The position numbers and the translations under genes are program-made. A stretch of DNA of 64,000 bases from Acetomicrobium hydrogeniformans ATCC BAA-1850. Lineage in GTDB: Bacteria; Synergistota; Synergistia; Synergistales; Acetomicrobiaceae. Shown here one piece after another: positions 62,840 to 64,000 of the stretch. How positions within the stretch are numbered: the first letter of the stretch is position 1; each line of letters starts with the position of its first letter. The notes under the pieces are model-generated. The model saw only the letters and a program-made list of their open reading frames with translations. It ran no database searches and had not been told where the DNA came from. Where the stretch lies: contig NZ_ACJX03000001.1 in NCBI RefSeq assembly GCF_000160455.2, positions 692,001-756,000 on the forward strand, in the 5' to 3' direction.

Positions 62840-63270
62840 TTGTTCTTCTGCTTCTTGATATACTTACGGATAGTCTCTTCGGATATATGGCCAACTGATT
62901 CACAGTAGTATGATCTGGTCCACATAGACGGTAGCCTACTTTTCAGCGATGGGAACTCTTGTCTCAACATACGAGAAGTATAACCTTTCAACTGCTGTAC
63001 GATAAAATGGGGACTATTGGTAGGCGTTGTTTTCACGAACAGATGTACATGATCTGGCATGATCTCCATTTGGACAATCTCTACTTCAATCTCATGAGCC
63101 TTTTGTAGCAGCAGTTCTTCTAGCCGTTTTGCCACATCAATTACCAGTACTTTACGGCGGTATTTAGGACACCAGATAAGATGATAGCTAATATTGTATA
63201 CGGTTGTTGTTGATCGTTTCCATCTTTTCCCGTTTATGATTAAATTATAATATAGATATTTACAATACAT
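62836..63270 (-). CDS. tnpA: IS200/IS605 Y1 transposase TnpA
   Basis: Up to 144 residues, probably nearer 125 as the first codons look untypical. It has the HUH motif MPDHVHLFV near residue 73, the start SYHLIWCPKYRRKV, and the catalytic Tyr in TIRKYIKKQ near the C-terminus. It cuts and rejoins single-stranded DNA at hairpin ends. It overlaps tnpB by four bases. The frame is intact, so this element could still move itself. Confidence 0.87.
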   Translation of the reverse strand: MYCKYLYYNLIINGKRWKRSTTTVYNISYHLIWCPKYRRKVLVIDVAKRLEELLLQKAHEIEVEIVQMEIMPDHVHLFVKTTPTNSPHFIVQQLKGYTSRMLRQEFPSLKSRLPSMWTRSYYCESVGHISEETIRKYIKKQKNK

Positions 63271-63413
63271 CTAATAAAAATAATATCGCCTTTCATCCCA
63301 CTTTTAAAAGCGAGCTTTCCCGGCGGTGGATCGTAAAAAGGACGAAAACACTATCGAAAAAACGGCAGAGCCCGGCAAGAAAAAAATAAAGAAAGACAAG
63401 GAAGGTAAGAAAA

Positions 63414-63818
63414 ATGAACAGTAAAAAATTCCCCGACAAAAGGATAGACAGAGAGATCACAGAGCAGTTGATAATTTATATCCTTGCAAATTATGAAGAA
63501 AAGACGCAGCTGACGGAAAAGGTCCTGCGCAACCTTGTCTACTACTGCGATCTCAACTACCATCGACTGTACGGTGAGACGATCACGAAATCATCAAGGT
63601 ATAAAAAAACGGAACGCAGGCTATTAAATCCGGAGCTTAGCTCAGTAATTCATGATCTCTTGAAAAATAAAATCATAAAAAGGATTTTTTGCACATCACC
63701 CGACGGTAAATTAAAGAGCTACTATGCATCGGCCTTTCCTTTCTGTCCTTCAGCTTTCACTGATGAGCAGAGACGGATCATTGACGAGACGATAAGACAG
63801 CATGTATCGTCAAGGTAA
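63414..63818 (+). CDS. Panacea-like (DUF4065-type) protein
   Basis: 134 residues. VLRNLVYYCDLNYHRLYGETIT near residues 36-57 matches the pattern of Panacea (SocA/DUF4065) antitoxin-type domains (LLYFxD...YG..IT), followed by a variable part and SVIHDLLKNKIIKRI. No obvious toxin gene is adjacent inside the window; a partner might lie beyond 64000. The assignment is tentative. Confidence 0.5.
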   Translation: MNSKKFPDKRIDREITEQLIIYILANYEEKTQLTEKVLRNLVYYCDLNYHRLYGETITKSSRYKKTERRLLNPELSSVIHDLLKNKIIKRIFCTSPDGKLKSYYASAFPFCPSAFTDEQRRIIDETIRQHVSSR

Positions 63819-64000
63819 TGAAAGTTGAAAGATGGATTGCTCATTCAGGTTATCTTTTCATATCTCTCGCAGCCCATCTAAGACGGCGCAGAAGGCATCA
63901 AACTTATTTAAGGCGTAGTTTAATACTTTTAAGAAAGAAAATGCAAAATAGGACGTCTAAAAGCAGGTCTTAAAATTCTCACGTTTCTTATCGTTTAGTC
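63819..64000. other. Right-edge sequence without recognisable feature
   Basis: After the TAA of the Panacea-like gene I see no further coding frame with a ribosome site. Confidence 0.4.

Larger units (their letters stand above)
61800..63300. mobile_element. IS200/IS605-family element
   Basis: A tnpA-tnpB pair is flanked on the tnpB side by an imperfect hairpin (61810-61840, GAAG and CCCCT pairing with AGGGG and CTTC), typical of the subterminal right end. The exact ends were not determined; the boundaries given are approximate. Confidence 0.6.

Overview
The window (64 kb, two open edges) looks like the chromosome of an anaerobic, fermentative bacterium. Paired butyrate kinase/phosphotransbutyrylase genes, an amino-acid-fermenting gene set (IlvE, lysine 2,3-aminomutase, BrnQ and NSS amino-acid carriers), a LarA-type lactate racemase homologue and frequent GTG/TTG starts behind strong GGAGG sites would fit a Synergistota member such as Acetomicrobium/Anaerobaculum. 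That placement is an inference from gene content only. I saw no rRNA or tRNA gene and no CRISPR array.

Layout. 0-12 kb is housekeeping: the end of a mitomycin-repair helicase/exonuclease pair (mrfAB), a LarA-like racemase with its symporter, a copper cluster (copA, pepF, copZ, a Spy-like periplasmic protein) and homoserine dehydrogenase. 12-30.5 kb is an AT-rich sugar-catabolism region. It contains what reads as a complete route from inositol to pyruvate plus glyceraldehyde-3-phosphate: ABC importer, IolG, IolM, IolN and IolO of the Thermotoga type, then UxaB, UxaA, KdgK and Eda, with an IclR-family regulator. Five 15-bp sites resembling KdgR boxes (TGAAA-N5-TTTCA) lie upstream of its transcription units. 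A second, incomplete sugar module (binding protein, oxidoreductase, isomerase) precedes it, and the two binding-protein genes share a 451-bp identical tract.

30.5-48.3 kb is amino-acid and energy metabolism. Two adjacent transporter genes are each broken by a single homopolymer indel. The cysEK operon is preceded by an 18-codon leader peptide containing Cys-Ala-Cys-Cys-Cys and by mutually exclusive RNA helices, a probable cysteine attenuator. Then come thiol peroxidase, an ilvE-buk-ptb-ptb-buk operon with a 186-bp identical tract between the two ptb genes, and a cassette of two ATP-grasp ligases, a GNAT acetyltransferase and lysine 2,3-aminomutase.

48.3-64 kb is an accessory island: remnants of IS1634-like, IS3 and IS256 elements, an IS200/IS605 element, a DUF262 restriction-type protein, decayed toxin-antitoxin pairs, a DUF2779 nuclease and unknown genes. 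Many genes here carry in-frame stops or homopolymer frameshifts, including four in-frame amber codons within two otherwise open frames at 58-60 kb. Gene decay, assembly error and (less likely) amber recoding are all possible explanations.
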